Shown: positions 8,835-18,953 of the stretch, in pieces
Layout: each line of letters opens with the position of its first letter
How positions within the stretch are numbered: the first letter of the stretch is position 1
Source of the DNA: Hysterangium stoloniferum
Lineage: Eukaryota; Basidiomycota; Agaricomycetes; Hysterangiales; Hysterangiaceae
DNA length: 64,000 nucleotides
Assembly (NCBI GenBank): GCA_015178975.1
Contig: WHVD01000006.1
Location: 1,488,001 to 1,552,000, forward strand
Direction of reading: 5' to 3'
Made by a program: the position numbers and the translations under genes
Notes under the pieces: generated by a model
Seen by the model: only the letters and a program-made list of their open reading frames with translations
Database searches by the model: none
Told to the model about the DNA's origin: nothing

Positions 8835-9790
8835 CTAGTACTTGGTATAGCCTCCCTTGGCCTTCAAAACAGCCTCAACCCTTCTAGGCATACTCTCTAT
8901 CAGGTTCTGACAAGTAGAGGCAGGGATCTTCTCCCACTCTGTCTGAACCCTCTCCCACAACTCATGAATACTCTTGGGTGCCACCCAGCCTCCTTTTGAG
9001 GTAATACCAGAGGTGTTCAATTGGATTAAGGTCAGCAGACTGAGGTGGCCATACCATGACCACAAATCCATTGTCTTACTGAAAGACCACATCTCCTGTG
9101 TTCTTGCCATAATACTCCATGATTTCTTGAAGTTCATCTTCCATAATGCTAACATAAAGGTCAGCATCCATCCTTCCATCAATTTTGGTGGAATATCCTG
9201 GTCCTTCCCACAACATACAGCCTCACAACATCAGATTTCCTCTTCCAAACCTGATTGTACCCTCAACCCTATCACTGAGCCCCTCTCCTGCCTTTTTCCA
9301 CACCTACTTCCTCCCATCTGACTCCAAACAATTGATTTTTGTCTCATCTAACCAAACAGCCCTCTTCCAATCATCCACAGTCCAGTCCTTGTGTGCCAGA
9401 GCAAAGTCCATCCTTGCCTTCCTATGCCTCTTAGTGAGTAAAGGTCATTTCTCTCCACCACAGCCCTCATTCCAGCCTTCTTGAGTGCTCTATGAACAGT
9501 CTTCACTGAAATGGACTGTCCAGTCATATTTTGAAGGATTTTGGTCACCTCAGTGGCATGTTCTGCCTTCTGAGAAGTGATTTGTTAGAGGGAATAATGA
9601 ATATCTGAGGGAGAAAGCTTGCATGGATGGCCACCAGGTGCTTTGGCAAGTGATGGGCAATGGGTAAAGTGAATTATGGATATAGTAAACAGATCTCTGC
9701 CAGTGATTGCAGAGATCTGAGAAGTAGACTTGCCCTTATTGAGCAAAATGAGAATGTGGCTAACCTAAGGAGGAGTAAGAGCTTTCATGG
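8835..9790 (-). pseudogene. Tc1-type transposase, broken
   Basis: The N-terminal helix-turn-helix portion is read from about 9790 down (LNKGKSTSQISAITGR, then TGQSISVKTVHRALKKAGM). After frameshifts the DDE domain follows, with a Trp/Asp-Glu-Thr-Lys catalytic segment, then LWGC and [27 protein letters not shown] carries the final catalytic Asp region typical of Tc1 proteins. The family length is about 340 residues and the parts here cover most of it. Several stops and at least two frameshifts mean it cannot be active. Confidence 0.88.
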
Positions 9791-9928
9791 TGTAGAATGT
9801 TGAGTTGTGGGGATGTTGTTGAACTAGAAAGTGAACAGCTATATATATATCTAATTTTGACAGGTCATATGATTAAACAAAACCTTATTTGCTGATAATC
9901 AATAAGGTTTTGTGTTAATCATGTGACT

Positions 9929-10137
9929 GGGACAAAACCCTTCCAATGTGGTTTTATTAGTGTTTTATTTATGGCATGGGAAATACTAATGCTTATGTCA
10001 TAATATTTTAAGGGCATATAGATAACATGTAGACCTAACCAACCACCAAATTTCAGGTCTGTATCTACAGTGGTTCTTGAGTTATTCAAGAATCTTTGCA
10101 CAACTAAAAATCATTGGAAGGGTTTTGTCCCTCACTG
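9929..10137 (-). repeat. Right 209-bp end of the Tc1/mariner element
   Basis: Inverted counterpart of 8597-8805 and of the same length. The inner tip copy starts at GGGACAAAACCC (9929) and the outer tip ends at 10137. Confidence 0.85.
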
Positions 10138-10139
10138 TA

Positions 10140-10361
10140 CATATTTTACCATTTGTGAATAAGCCATGTCGTCTGAGTCTCTGGAGAACTTTGCAGACCT
10201 GTTTGTCATGTACCACAGGGTCCTTGGAGTAGATAAGAATGTTGTCCAAGTAAACAATGACACATACATCAAACAAGTCAGAGAAAATATCATTAATAAA
10301 ACATTGAAAAATGGACAGAGCATTGGTGAGCCCAAAGGGCATCACCAACCACTCGAAGGCC
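10140..10361 (-). pseudogene. Ty3-2 reverse transcriptase fragment
   Basis: Minus-strand reading gives FEWLVMPFGLTNALSIFQ and [13 protein letters not shown], the palm and catalytic loop of a Ty3 RT, again with YLDN instead of YLDD. It is contiguous with 8594 across the Tc1 insertion. Its upstream end is replaced by LTR-C at 10362. Confidence 0.83.
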
Positions 10362-11635
10362 TGTGATGTATTAGCCTTATTTTAATACTATCTTCTGAAA
10401 AAGGAGTCCAATGCCCTATCAAAATGTGCAAATACTCAATTCACTGCAAGGTAAAATAATTTAAGCATCTGATATTAATCAGTGGCAGCCTGAATAGACT
10501 TAGAACCCCTGAAGTCAAGAGTTTACTTGAATATATGCACCCTACTTCACAAAGAAGGTTTTGAGAGCTGCTTTTGCAAGCTGTTCTTTTTCTGTGAAAA
10601 CAACTACTAAAATATGAATAACAATTCACTGATTCCAAAACTAGATTCTACTTCAATTCTAGCTAGTTTATTATACTATTTATCAAACAGTAAAAATATT
10701 TATAAACAGGTCAAAAGATTAGATATAGAATAAAACACTATTTGGCTAATATATGCTTTATTTACACTAACCTACAAGGTCTACTGTGATACTAACTTAT
10801 CAGGATCTTAATGTAGTCTTAAGAATCTTGCAAGGATATTCTCAGTATTTATTTATGCTTAAAACTGGGAGAAATTAGAATTGTGCTTCTAATCTCAAAC
10901 AATGATAACAAGATTGTTTATTACTTTAATTGATAGCTGACAACTCAACTAGAGGTGGATAAGTAATAAAGGAAAGCCAGCTACTCAACTAAGAGGTGGC
11001 AGAGGGAACAGTTGATATGTTTATTTATTTATTATTGATTGATAACCAACAGCTCAACTAGAGGTGGCTAAAGGATTAGATTATGCCAACAGCTCACCTA
11101 GAGGTGGCAATGGGGATTAGCTTATGTCAGCAGCTCAACTAGAGGTGACTAAGTGTTTGTATGTATTTGTCCAACAGCCCAACTAGGGGTGGAATATAAC
11201 TGCTGCTGCAGTGGCACACTGATGTGGCAGATAAATGTAGTAAAGATGTTTGATATACATTATGATGTTCTATTCAAGGCTGGAGCTGAGCTCCTTATAC
11301 ATTTTAGTCTGAGCTAGAAGATTGAATGATGTCATTTAGAATTTTCTAGAATTTTCTAAAGCATTATAGAAGGTGACGAATATTCCCGTGCATTGCGCAA
11401 TAAGCGCCAGATGGCTGACTTAGAAGATATTTAGATAAAAAAGAATAAACAGTAGAAATTTGATAGCTCTCCCAAAATAAATGATAAAAATATGAAATAA
11501 ATTGTAAAAATCAGGTTAATTTCAGGAGACAATTGTACAATAATTCTATTGCAATATAAGTACATTTAAGCTTGTTTTTATCAATTTCTTAGGGGAGATT
11601 GGTTAGAAATCGGAAAAACCTAAAAATACATAACA
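10362..11635 (-). repeat. LTR-C copy without TSD
   Basis: A 1274-bp LTR bounded by TGTGATGTATTAG and ATACATAACA on the + strand. Orientation is taken from a TATA-like TTATAC/TATATAAGGAGC element on the minus strand, as in the copy at 25901. Flanks differ (AGGCC on the left, GGGAG on the right). Between left (RT) and right (gag) the gag end, protease and RT start of Ty3-2 are missing, so this is best read as a recombinant LTR left after a deletion. Confidence 0.75.
10940..11195. repeat. Degenerate direct repeats inside LTR-C
   Basis: About six spaced copies of a motif close to CAACAGCTCAACTAGAGGTGG, separated by 20-50 bases. The same motif array occurs in the second LTR-C near 26490-26655 and 31975-32065. 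Confidence 0.7.
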
Positions 11636-13091
11636 GGGAGGCTGGAGTAAAACTGGTAACAGAGGGCCGAATTGCCCCAGTTGCAATGCGCAGTGAGGTT
11701 GTTGAACTGGTCGATATAGTCAGTGATGCATTGGGTGTCTTTCATTTTGAGATTAGAAAGCGTGGTCTTGGCATCGTGTTAAGAACTGAAAACTGACTAA
11801 ATGTCGGTGGCCAACAGGGACCGATTGGAAGGACTTGGCTTCAGCTTATGTGCTGCGCCCTCGCAAATATCCGTAGGGTGTCCTTAAATTTCGGGCGGGC
11901 GAAGACTAATCCTAAAGAGCTCCTCTCGGCGAGATACCGATCGGAACTGAAGGACAAGTCGAGCGTCGGGCCAAGGGGGTCGGGGCCGGGAGTGGGTGAG
12001 TGCACGCAAAGGTGGATGGGGGATTCTTAGTATGAGACTGTTACAGATGTATGAGGGTATTCTGAGTCGATATTCTGATTGCCTAGTAACTACAACTACA
12101 GTGGGTTCATATACAAGTAACAGGCGTCTAGAAAATACTAATGGGAGAAGGGCGGAAAATGGTATTAACAATAAGCTTGACTAGGAACGGGAGGTTTATG
12201 ATTAGTTCGGAGGCCGATGATAACCGAGAGCGGGATTACGATAAAAGGAAATAGTTCAAGGACTACAAATATAGATAGACATATATGAAACATAAGATTG
12301 AACAGATCAACATAATAAAAGGGGCCGTATCAAAGTTTGACCAGACAATACGAGTTATTTTGATGTGGGCATAAACGGAGTTTGATCTTCGCGAAAACAT
12401 ACGTCAGCTTCGGGGCCGATGGTTTCTGAGATGGTGACTTGAAACATTGATAGGTGGTGATAACCTCGGGACCGATAGGGTTGTGACATGGTCGTAACAC
12501 ATCGCCAGTCTGGTCATAAGGGCTGAAATTTGTTTCAAGTTCCTTAACAAAAGTGTCCCAATCATGAAGCCAATTGAGTGCAAAGTTTACCTTTCAGTCA
12601 TCCATTGCAAAAGCAGCCAGTCAGTCCCAAAAGTTGAATTGACATTGCATAAGAAATGTCGGTGATTTCTTCAGGTTTGAGCTAGTAAATGGTTCAGGTT
12701 TATTGACTTGGGTTTGCCCAGGTTCTTTTTCCTTGGTATTGTTCTTAAGGAAATCATTAAGGGATCCTAAGGTACCTGAGAACAATTCCATGTCTTTTCA
12801 GGATCGAAATCTGGTTTTTGTTTCTTGGACTTCTTAGGACCACTAGCCTGAGGTAAGGACTGGTTGCTATCCTTGGGTTTGGGTCCCGGAGCTGACTGAT
12901 TATTAACCTCTTCAGGTGCTTCGGGTTCGGTGGCTTTGGTTACTTCTTAAGCATCGCCGGTAATTTCCACAAAGTGGGATTCTTTGGAGGTTTCTGGTTG
13001 TGGGGTTTTCGGAGTAATACAGGAATGGAGACTTGAGAATGGAAGATTCTGCTTTGCCACTTGGCTTGGCATCTTTTTTCCTCGGAGGCAT
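11636..13091 (-). pseudogene. Ty3-2 gag, split by a solo LTR-B
   Basis: The start ATG lies at 13091 (MPPRKKDAKP), 37 bases after the 5' LTR. The conserved gag core reads NFALNWLHDWDTFVKELE, FSPYDQTGD, then after the LTR insertion KTTLSNLKMKDTQCITDYI, FNNLTAHCNWG and ALCYQFY. The same core is in Ty3-4 near 57340-57600. Gag forms the particle. Multiple stops occur in the N-terminal part and the C-terminus with any zinc knuckle is deleted at 11636. Confidence 0.78.
11777..12499 (-). repeat. Solo LTR-B in Ty3-2 gag, TSD CATCG
   Basis: A 723-bp LTR, on the + strand TGTTAAGAACTG to GGTCGTAACA, with perfect TSD CATCG (11772-11776, 12500-12504). The gag reading continues across the site once one TSD copy is removed. 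On the minus (sense) strand it has TATATG at 12113-12108 and, 27 bases on, AATCAGAATAT (12080-12070), complementary to the priming site of Ty3-2. Confidence 0.93.
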
Positions 13092-13115
13092 GATAAACGG
13101 AAAATGCGAGTGTGA

Positions 13116-13126
13116 AATCAGAATAT
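13116..13126 (-). promoter_or_regulatory. Putative self-priming site of Ty3-2
   Basis: ATATTCTGATT on the minus strand starts two bases inside the 5' LTR end. It is perfectly complementary over 11 bases to AATCAGAATAT of LTR-B, which lies where the LTR transcript should begin. In Tf1-type elements such pairing primes reverse transcription from the element's own RNA. No TGG start of a tRNA-type priming site is seen. Confidence 0.6.
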
Positions 13127-13128
13127 AC

Positions 13129-14059
13129 TGTTAAGAACTGAAAACTGACTAATGTCGGTAGGCCGACAGGGACCGATCGGAAGGCACTGCTGGGCTGATC
13201 CCCTGTAGGGGACACTCAAAATCCTTCTCAGTGAGGTGAAATTTAAGAAATGGATTTTGTTTGCCACAAATTTCAAATTGATTTCCTTATAAGGAAATTA
13301 ATAGAATCTTGCAGTGCACAAAATCCATTTCTTAAATTCTAACAAAATTTGACATCCCTACAGATTTTGTGGTGCTCCAAAAGCGGTTCACCCCAACAGT
13401 GAGGACTTGGCTTCAGCTTATGTATGTACTGCACCCTCACAAGTATCCATTGGTGTCCTTAAATTTTGGGTGGGCGAAGACTAGTCCTATCGAGTTCCTC
13501 ACAGTGAGTTACTGATCGGGACTGAAGGATAAGTTGTGTGTCAGGCCGAGGGGTCGGGGACTGAGAGTGGGCGAAGGTGGAGAGCGGGATACTTAGAGTA
13601 AGACTTCTAGAGATGTGTGTAGGTGTTCTGAGTTGATATTATGATAGTAACTACAACTATTATTGGCATCTAGAAAATACTAACTAAGAGAAGAGTGGAA
13701 ACATTATTTGACAAATAAGCTTGACTAGGAACGGGAAGGTTACGATAAGTTCGGAGGCCAAAATTTAACCGAGAGTGGAATTATGAGAAAAGGAAATAGT
13801 CCACAGGTTACAAGTATATATGGGCATAGGTGAAACATAGTATAGAATGGATCATCATAATAAAAAGGGACATATCAGAGTATAACCAGATAGTACAAGT
13901 ATAATTTGATGGGGGCATAAATGGGGTTTGATCACCGTGAAAGCATATGTCAGCGTCAGGAGACTGATGGTTTCTGATGCGATGACTTGATCGATAACTT
14001 GAAATGTCAATAGGTGGCAATAACCTCGGGAACCATTGGGTTGTGACACAGTCATAACA
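13129..14059 (-). repeat. 5' LTR (LTR-B) of Ty3-2 with a MITE inside
   Basis: On the + strand TGTTAAGAACTG to CATAACA, 931 bp including a 217-bp MITE at 13185-13401. Gag starts 37 bases away on the internal side, which identifies it as the 5' LTR. On the outer side the sequence switches to LTR-A2. Confidence 0.85.
13185..13401. mobile_element. CACTA-like MITE, copy 1
   Basis: A 217-bp element from CACTGCTGGGCTGATCCCC to CACCCCAACAGTG. Tips CACTG/CAGTG and a 3-bp TSD (AGG, splitting the GGAAGGACTTGG of the LTR) fit the CACTA superfamily. The interior is strongly palindromic, with two arms around AAATTTAAGAAATGGATTTT. No coding capacity. Copy 2 is at 60402-60622 in the opposite orientation. 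Confidence 0.85.
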
Positions 14060-14733
14060 AGTCACCAGAATACCCACCCAGACCCCACGCATATCTTACC
14101 TGTCTATCCCTGACCCTGTCCCATGCATCAGTCACTGGAATCTGCTCAGAAAACCTGTCAGCCCTCTAATTGAGCCCCGTTCCCATTATGGTCAAATGAC
14201 CTGTCATGTTTCAGACTCCACTCCCACCCCATTCCTGTTATGGTCTAACAACCTGTCATGTTTCAGACTCTACTCCACTCTGTTCCATTCCTAACACCAA
14301 ATTTGGTGTTTACTTATCTCATTTCATGATTACTAGCTTAGATTTCATTATTACTGGATTTGGTATGACATCCATTCCACAGTCTATATAGTCTGGCAGA
14401 TGTTGTACATACAATCCAGTCAGAATATCAGCTTAGATTCCCCCAGTAATCTCAGTATATTTTCTGCTCTAATCTCCTCTTTGAAACACACTGCTATTTA
14501 CCTCATCAGAGCCCACAGGCTCCCACCTATCTATTACTCAACCTCCAACTCATCACCGTCTGATCCCTCAACCCACCAACTACTCCTGGACTCCCTGGGA
14601 TTCCTGTCCGCCCATCTGAAATTGGACGACACAATCTCATGAGGGTGCAGCCTATAAGCTGAAGCCAAGTCCTACTGGCTTTCCCATGGGTTTCTCCAGA
14701 AACCCTCCAATAAGCTCTGCCCACTCCTTAACA
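14060..14733 (+). repeat. 3' part of an LTR-A2
   Basis: Starts in mid-LTR (GTCACCAGAATACCC) directly after the Ty3-2 LTR and ends at CTCCTTAACA (14733). It carries the TATA-like TCTATATAGTCTGG and the shared core (about 14640-14680). The missing 5' part should lie beyond the far end of Ty3-2, left of the window. Confidence 0.8.
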
Positions 14734-15942
14734 ATTGCACTCATCCTCTATAGGTCTGGTCATATTTTCACTGAAAAGTTAACAGCACTCGCTCGCTGGG
14801 GTTAACAGATCAGTAGGACAGGTGCCCATGGGTGCCTATGGGGCAATTCTTCCCCAGTGCTACAAAGTTGGGTTTGCAGGAATGGAGGTTATCCATGTGG
14901 GTGAATGTGGGTGGTCATGCACATACATGACTCAACTCTTACAGATTATGTATATACTTGTGAATATTTGTGTCATACCAGTGTCATATCAAGCACAAAG
15001 ACCTCATTGAGCCCCCAGGTACTTTCATTTATTATAAATAAGTTGATAAACTCTCAGACAAATGATATTAAAAGCAGTGTAGCCTAGCCAGAACACAAGC
15101 ATTAAAGAATTGGAAGGAAAACCTCCTGGCAATGTTGAAAACTGCCATCAGTATGAAAATTAGCCCTCAAGCATTAAAAATCTCACATACATAATATAGC
15201 CATTGTAGTTGCTCAGGCATTTACTACCTCACAGAATGCACTAGCACACCAAATTTTATTTTGATGTATATTTAACATTGTAGAAGAAGACACAGGTTTA
15301 ATGGTTAGGTTTTGTCATATACATGGTGAGGGTTTTGATAGTGTCATGGCTGATGGCCACAGGGTTCAAGCACTAGGTTTGTGAAAATCAGCTATGTTCA
15401 ACCAGTCAATCCAATTCTTCTTGAGGTCTCAGATTGTACTGTGAAGAAATTTGTCATGGGATGGCAGGGTACTGTCCCATTGAACATACAAAAGCACTAC
15501 ATACTCTGTCACCATATGAACACTTAGCTCATTTGTACTGCCTTTGCCTCACAGATTTCACATGCAAGGTTGGAAATCTAAAAGGACATATCACATTTCC
15601 CATTCATGCTGTGATGATAAGCCTTTACTCTGCAGAGCCATTACCTGACTTTGAAGGTACCTTACAATTAATCTGCTCAGGACTTGTGATGTTGGCAGGA
15701 ATCATGCATGGAATGCAATTTGACTCTCGATGTATGGCCAGCCTCGATATTCTGTGCAAATATGGTATCAATATGAGAGATCAACAGGTGACTCACTTTC
15801 ACAGAGCGGCATGTGTGATTCAAAGAAGTGATAAGCAGTAGATTTTGAACCTTTTCTCTTGTCTTTTATTGATCTCTTACTAATTTGCTTATTTCTAGGG
15901 CTGGTTCAAAAACATACCATTGAGTCTATCAATGAAGAGATT
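14734..15942. other. Unassigned stretch with one weak ORF
   Basis: No LTR, MITE or host-gene similarity that I recognise apart from the ORF at 15434-15841. The sequence is AT-rich with short stop-free runs. It resumes at 16667-16735 and after 17570, since two solo LTRs with TSDs sit in it. Confidence 0.5.
15434..15841 (+). CDS. Hypothetical ORF, possibly a Helitron-like protein fragment
   Basis: A 135-codon ORF with a Cys- and His-rich start and the run LKGHITFPIHAVM followed by acidic and hydrophobic stretches ending KYGINMRDQ. The GxxKGHIxxFP spacing recalls the domain in front of Helitron helicases (DUF6570-like), but the likeness is loose and no helicase follows. It may be a fragment of a decayed gene or chance. 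No promoter or intron evidence. Confidence 0.25.
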   Translation: MYCEEICHGMAGYCPIEHTKALHTLSPYEHLAHLYCLCLTDFTCKVGNLKGHITFPIHAVMISLYSAEPLPDFEGTLQLICSGLVMLAGIMHGMQFDSRCMASLDILCKYGINMRDQQVTHFHRAACVIQRSDKQ

Positions 15943-16666
15943 TGTTATGACTGGAAAACCTGCTGGACTCTGGGCACTACCCTATACACACCCACACCCT
16001 ATACGCACCAGTCATCAGTTTACCAGAATACCCGCTGGACTCCAGACATCAGACCTATCTGTGTTTGACCTTCATTACTTCACGTATCAGTCACCAGAAT
16101 TCAGATGACCTGTCATGATTCGGACTCCACTCCTGCCCCATTCCCATTATGGTTTAACTACCTGTCATGATTTGGACTCTGCTCTGCTCCATTCCATTCC
16201 TAACACCAAATCTGGTATTTACTTATCTTGTTTCATGTTTACTAGTTTGGATTTCATTATTACTGGATTTGGTATGTTATACATTCCACAGTCTATATAG
16301 TCTGGCAGATGTTGTACATACAATCCAGTCAGAAAATCAGCTTAGATTCTCCCCAGTAATCTCAGTATATTTTCCGCTCTAAACTCCTCTTTGAAACACA
16401 CCACTATCTACTTCATTAGAGCCCGTGGGCTCTGACCCATCTATCACTCGACCTCCAACTATTTACTACTCAACTTCCGACTCATCACCACCTGACCCCT
16501 CAACCTCCAACTACTCCCAGACACCCCAGGATTCCCATCCGCCTGTCTGAAATTGGACAACACGATCTCATGAGGGTGCAGCCTATAAGCTGAAGCCAAG
16601 TCCTACTGGCTTTCCCACGGATTTCTCTGGAGACCCTCCGATAAGCTCTGCCCACGCAACTTAACA
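15943..16666 (+). repeat. Solo LTR-A2, TSD AGATT
   Basis: 724 bp, TGTTATGACTGG to GCAACTTAACA, with TSD AGATT at 15938-15942 and 16667-16671. TATA-like TCTATATAGTC and the shared core are present. Confidence 0.92.
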
Positions 16667-16735
16667 AGATTAATGTTTTGTATAATGTCACAACCCACCA
16701 TTTCCTTTTCCTCATGTAGAGCCTGAATCTTTAAG

Positions 16736-17570
16736 TGTTAGGGTACGTACATGGCAGGTTTCCAGAGAAACCTGCAGGAAATCCAGTAGGACTTGGCTTC
16801 AGCTTATAGGCTGTGCCCTCACAAGATCGTGTTGTCCAATTTCAAACAGGCAGATGGGAAATCCGGGGAGTCCGGGCAGAGTTTGTGGGTCAAGGGGTCA
16901 TAAGCTGGAGGTCATGGGTCGAGAGGTCGGGGAGTCGAGATAAATAAGTTGGAGGTTGAGAGATAGATGCATCGGAGCCCATGGGGTCTGACTAGCGAGA
17001 GTGGTGTAGTTCAAGGAGGAGTTTAGAGCAGAAAATGTACTAGATTACTGGGGAGAATCTAAGCTGATTTTCTGACTGGATTGTATGTACAACATCTGCC
17101 AGACTAAATAGACCGTGGAATGAATAACATACCAAATCCAGTAATAATGAAATGAAACTAGCAAAACATAAAACAAGAATAGTAAACACCAAATTTGGTG
17201 TTAGGAGCGGGACAGAACAGAGCGGAGTCCGAATCATGACAAATCATAAACCATAATAGGAAACAGAGTGGGAGCAGAGTCTGAATTGTGACAGGTCATT
17301 TGACTAAAATGGGAATGGGGCTCAGTTAGAGGGATGATGGGTTTTCTGAGTGGGGTCCGGTGACTGATGTGTGGGATGAGGTCGGACATAGACAGGGATG
17401 GAGTCCGGCGGGTATTCCGGTGACTGATACATGACGTAATGAAGTTGAGCGTGGGCAAGTCTGACGTACAGAGTCTGGCAGGTATTCCAGTAAACTGACA
17501 ATTGGTGTGTATAGGGTGTGGGTGCATATAAGTTAGTGCCTGGAGTTCAGCGGGAATTCCAGTCGTAACA
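16736..17570 (-). repeat. Solo LTR-A2, TSD TTAAG
   Basis: 835 bp read on the minus strand (+ strand TGTTAGGGTACG to AGTCGTAACA), TSD TTAAG at 16731-16735 and 17571-17575. The terminal hairpin has arms CAGGTTTC and GAAACCTG, an A-T pair where the hairpin at 2795-2816 has G-C. Confidence 0.93.
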
Positions 17571-18953
17571 TTAAGACACAATTCACAAATGTATCCTATA
17601 GCCCTCCTTCACCCAGTGTTAAACACATGCTTAATTGACCCCCTCAAATTGTCACCATCAGCACCAGTCAACCACATCAACTTGCTGCCATCAGCACCAG
17701 GAATCCTGCAAGTTACTATCCATCTGACTTCAATGCTAATGTCACAGAGACATATCCTAATCAATTTTATTCTTACACATCTCATTTTTGGTCCACACAA
17801 TAAGATTTTTTTTATAAAAACTTAATTCTAACTATTATGTGAATACAACAATGGAAATTTGTCTCATTATTGTAGGAGAATAACTCCTTTTATCATTAGA
17901 AATTGATAATTACACATTTTAAAGGTCTGAGAGCGTGTCTGGGGGATGGCACGGTGCATAAGCTTAAGTTGACGCTGGGTTAATGAGATGAGATCACCTG
18001 TGTCTCTTCTAGTTGTAACCTAATTAGCTTGCCGCATAGCCCCTTGAACTCCGACCTAACTAGAATGCATAAGCTATTCAGCTGTATCTAGTGTCGAGTG
18101 CTGTACGATCCCTGGCATGCTGGGAGTAGTTCGGCTCTCAATGTCCAGCTCAGCGTACGAAAGAGTCTCATGGCTTTTGCTTTTCTACTGCAACGACTCT
18201 GTCATTATAATCCAAAGATTAACACTCATTCACACATCTTCGTTCATTTCATCATTGATAATTAGTTTACCCACCCTTCCTCTTATACCAATGAGGGTAT
18301 TAATGAAAATCCAATTTTTTCGGATTTATCTATAGTGGATCATAGCGATATATTAATAAAGCGAGAGTTGTAACGCATGAGGAGACCCGCCCTCCCGAGC
18401 GGTAAGTCTTCCCACGCATACGCGGAGAGCTAACACTCTCCCTCTACCCAACCACAGCTCCTCGCATAGACAACACAGAGTAGACGAAGCTGGACTGCTG
18501 GATGGTCTTGCACTTCCCGGCAGCTAGACGAGCCAGACTTCGCTTGACCAACCCCGGGTCGCTTCCACAGGCGCTGTGGGCCCCCATGTGATCATGTCAA
18601 GTGTGTTGTTGGAATAGAGAGTATTTGCAACTAATACTGCGGTTACTCTTTTTGTTCCGAAGACCGGAACATTTGGAACAACCGTCTATTTAGGTAGTAG
18701 TTAGTTGTAATCTAGAAGGGACTTTGTCGCCCCACGAAAATCCGCCGTATACTTTCAACAGTATTTTAAAAGAAGAAGAGTCTACCTTGCCGTTTTATTG
18801 GCCAGCCTGGGCGGCAGCTTAGGGAGTAGCAGATATGTCAGTAAAGGAGCCGCAGGATATATATGCCGAGTAAGATAACTATACCACTAACTTGAAGATA
18901 GTGAGCTCATCCTTGGGTAGACGGCTTCGCTTGCTAGGTTACGGGCTACCTCT
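17571..18953. other. Region upstream of the host gene
   Basis: No transposon termini or protein similarity recognised. From about 18350 base composition rises in G+C and no LTR motif occurs, so the last few hundred bases probably include the promoter and 5' UTR of the gene at 18954. I see no clear TATA box. Further upstream exons cannot be excluded. Confidence 0.45.

Larger units (their letters stand above)
8597..10137 (-). mobile_element. Tc1/mariner-type DNA transposon, TA target
   Basis: A 1541-bp element flanked by TA on both sides (8595-8596 and 10138-10139). It begins CAGTGAGGGACAAAACCC and ends with the reverse complement. It sits in the Ty3-2 RT; the uninterrupted version of the target is visible in Ty3-1 at 1098-1121. 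It encodes a decayed Tc1-type transposase on the minus strand. Each end is a 209-bp inverted repeat with its own inner inverted copy of the tip. Confidence 0.93.
7302..14059 (-). mobile_element. Ty3-2: minus-strand Ty3 retrotransposon, 3' end cut off by Ty3-1
   Basis: From right to left: 5' LTR-B (13129-14059), leader with a putative self-priming site, gag (13091 down to 11636, split by a solo LTR-B), an LTR-C copy replacing gag end through RT start, RT remainder (split by a Tc1/mariner element), RNase H and the integrase start, ending at 7302 where Ty3-1 is inserted. The element itself lies in an LTR-A2 whose 3' part is at 14060-14733. All coding parts are decayed. Confidence 0.85.

Noticed and set aside
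14822-15087. Short ORFs near 14822-15087
   Set aside because: Short, no motif, no codon bias that I can see, in unassigned AT-rich sequence.
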